Positions 62,782 through 64,000 of a stretch of DNA of 64,000 nt are shown here, piece after piece. The position numbers were made by a program, and so were the translations under genes. Position 1 is the first letter of the stretch. Every line of letters starts with the position of its first letter. A model generated the notes under the pieces. It did no database searches and was not told the origin of the DNA. It was given only the letters and a program-made list of their open reading frames with translations. The stretch is from Cryobacterium breve (GTDB lineage: Bacteria; Actinomycetota; Actinomycetes; Actinomycetales; Microbacteriaceae): the NCBI RefSeq assembly GCF_004402375.1, contig NZ_SOGJ01000011.1, forward strand, positions 124,001 to 188,000. The letters are read 5' to 3'.

Positions 62782-64000
62782 TCAGGATGCCTGTTCGTCA
62801 TCTTTCGCGATGCGCTGCCCGACCACGGCCGAGACCCCATCGAGACGCATCGACACCCCGTAGAGGGCATCCGCGATCTCCATCGTGCGCTTCTGGTGCG
62901 TGATCACAATGAGTTGGCTGGTGGCGCGCAGGTCCTCGAAGATGGTCAACAGCCGCCCGAGGTTGGCGTCGTCGAGGGCGGCCTCCACCTCGTCCATGAT
63001 GTAGAACGGGCTCGGTCGGGCCTTGAAGATGGCGATCAGCAGGGCCACCGCGGCGAGCGAGCGCTCCCCGCCTGACAGCAGCGAGAGCCGCTCGATCTTC
63101 TTGCCGGCGGGCTTGACCGATACCTCAATGCCGGTCGTGAGCAGGTTGTCGGGATCGGTGAGGCGGATGCTGCCGCTCCCGCCCGGGAACAGCACCGGGA
63201 ACACCTCGGCGAACGCCGCCTGGGTGTCGTCGAAGGCACTGCCGAAGATGACGCCCATCTTCTCGTCGATCTCCTCGATGATGGTGAGCAGGTCGAGGCG
63301 CGTGTTCGTCAGGTCGGTGAGCTGCTCCGTGAGGAAGCGGTGCCGCTGCTCGAGTGCAGCGAACTCCTCGAGGGCGAGCGGGTTCACCCGGCCGAGCTGG
63401 GCGTACCGGCGTTCGGCGACTCCGAGGCGGCGCTGCTGGTCGTCCCGGTCGAAGCAGATGGGTTCGGCACTCGGTTCGGCGTTCGGGATGGGCTGGTCGG
63501 GCCCGTACTCGGCCACGAGCACGTCTTCGGTCAGGCCGAGGTCGCTGACGGCGCGTTCGAGCAGCCCGGACAGGTGCAGCTTCTTCTCGTAGATGGCCAG
63601 TTCCAAACCGTGCACGGTCTCGGTGACGGCCTGCAGCCGGGCGCGTAGGGTGTTGTCCTCCCGGCGCAGCGCCGCCAGTTCCTCGTTCTGGCTGCTGCGC
63701 TCGGCCTCGGCAGCGGCCAGACGCGTCCGGGCCTCGCTGACGGAGGCGTCGACCGAGGCGAGCACCAGTGGAAGCGCCTCGGCCACCCGGCTCGCGGCAT
63801 CCACCTGGCGTCGACGGATGACCGCACGTCGTGCTGCCTCGTCTGCCGCCGCACGTTCGGCATGCTGCTGCTTCGCGAGCGCATCGGCGCGCGCCTGACC
63901 GGCGCGCACGCGTTCGCGGGCGGTCTCAGCCTGCAGTCGGGCTTCAACCTCGGTTTCCCGGGCGCTCTCAAGGGCAGCGTCAAGCACGTCGCGTAATCCG
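62782..64000 (-). CDS. smc: Chromosome partition protein SMC (C-terminal part; N-terminus beyond window)
   Basis: Condensin ATPase for chromosome segregation. The frame is open to position 64000 and shows about 406 C-terminal residues: coiled coil (about the first 200), then the head half with NPLALEEFAALEQRH, the ABC signature LLSGGERSLAAVALL, Walker B FYIMDEVEAALDD and the switch histidine region VITHQKRTME. It is partial because of the window edge. It is convergent with the Csp-like gene and separated from ftsY by the sulfur cluster. Confidence 0.96.
   Translation of the reverse strand, partial: GLRDVLDAALESARETEVEARLQAETARERVRAGQARADALAKQQHAERAAADEAARRAVIRRRQVDAASRVAEALPLVLASVDASVSEARTRLAAAEAERSSQNEELAALRREDNTLRARLQAVTETVHGLELAIYEKKLHLSGLLERAVSDLGLTEDVLVAEYGPDQPIPNAEPSAEPICFDRDDQQRRLGVAERRYAQLGRVNPLALEEFAALEQRHRFLTEQLTDLTNTRLDLLTIIEEIDEKMGVIFGSAFDDTQAAFAEVFPVLFPGGSGSIRLTDPDNLLTTGIEVSVKPAGKKIERLSLLSGGERSLAAVALLIAIFKARPSPFYIMDEVEAALDDANLGRLLTIFEDLRATSQLIVITHQKRTMEIADALYGVSMRLDGVSAVVGQRIAKDDEQAS

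Overview
The window is chromosomal DNA of a high-GC actinobacterium, most likely of the family Microbacteriaceae (Cryobacterium-like; inferred from gene content and order, not from a database search). The signs are strong G/C bias at third codon positions, many GTG starts, the GlgE maltosyltransferase, deazaflavin (F420)-type oxidoreductases, coiled-coil DivIVA-like proteins and the gene order ligA-mnmA-cysteine desulfurase. No rRNA, tRNA, CRISPR array, insertion sequence or phage module was recognised.

Region 1 (1-4.7 kb, minus strand): NAD-dependent DNA ligase (cut by the window edge), the tRNA 2-thiouridylase MnmA, an ArsR-type regulator coupled to a tiny membrane protein, and an IscS/NifS-like cysteine desulfurase that can supply sulfur to MnmA. 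Region 2 (4.8-14.4 kb): a glycogen/alpha-glucan block with debranching enzyme GlgX, phosphorylase GlgP, GlgE and branching enzyme GlgB, plus a YbaK editing hydrolase. Near-perfect hairpin terminators lie at 7332-7377 and 14350-14388. Region 3 (14.4-22.6 kb): cell-envelope genes. These are a thioredoxin-TPR protein coupled to an unusual membrane protein with an internal lipobox, a coiled-coil protein with thirteen 11-residue repeats, an AI-2E family transporter, a hydrolase, a lytic transglycosylase and a double-DivIVA-domain protein.

Region 4 (22.6-50 kb) is a conserved housekeeping superlocus, read mostly on the minus strand: ftsY, ffh, rpsP, khpA, rimM, trmD, rplS, lepB, rnhB, DUF2469, yraN, comM, dprA, xerC, rpsB, tsf, pyrH, frr and cdsA. 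It is interrupted by accessory genes: a formate/nitrite transporter between rimM and trmD, gap, a DDN-type reductase, a YdjM-like protein, an M19 dipeptidase and an SGNH hydrolase in front of yraN, and YbdK, an LLM oxidoreductase and an ABM protein around ffh.

Region 5 (50.2-62.8 kb, plus strand) is an assimilatory sulfate reduction cluster placed between ftsY and smc, two genes usually adjacent in this lineage. It holds a CbiX/SirB-type chelatase, sulfite reductase, CysH, CysD, CysN, a sulfonate-type ABC importer, a fused siroheme synthase and a ferredoxin-NADP reductase, followed by a 44-codon ORF and a cysteine-rich copper-binding-type protein. From sir to fpr almost every stop codon overlaps the next start, so the enzymes, their cofactor synthesis, electron supply and substrate uptake look like one translationally coupled operon. 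The 957-bp gap before sir holds a decayed gene and a perfect palindrome. Region 6 (62.8-64 kb): the C-terminal part of smc.

The least explained non-coding structures are a set of interleaved and competing inverted repeats at 33222-33323 and a 53-bp repeat found twice (3445-3497 and 50063-50115), each time upstream of a minus-strand gene.
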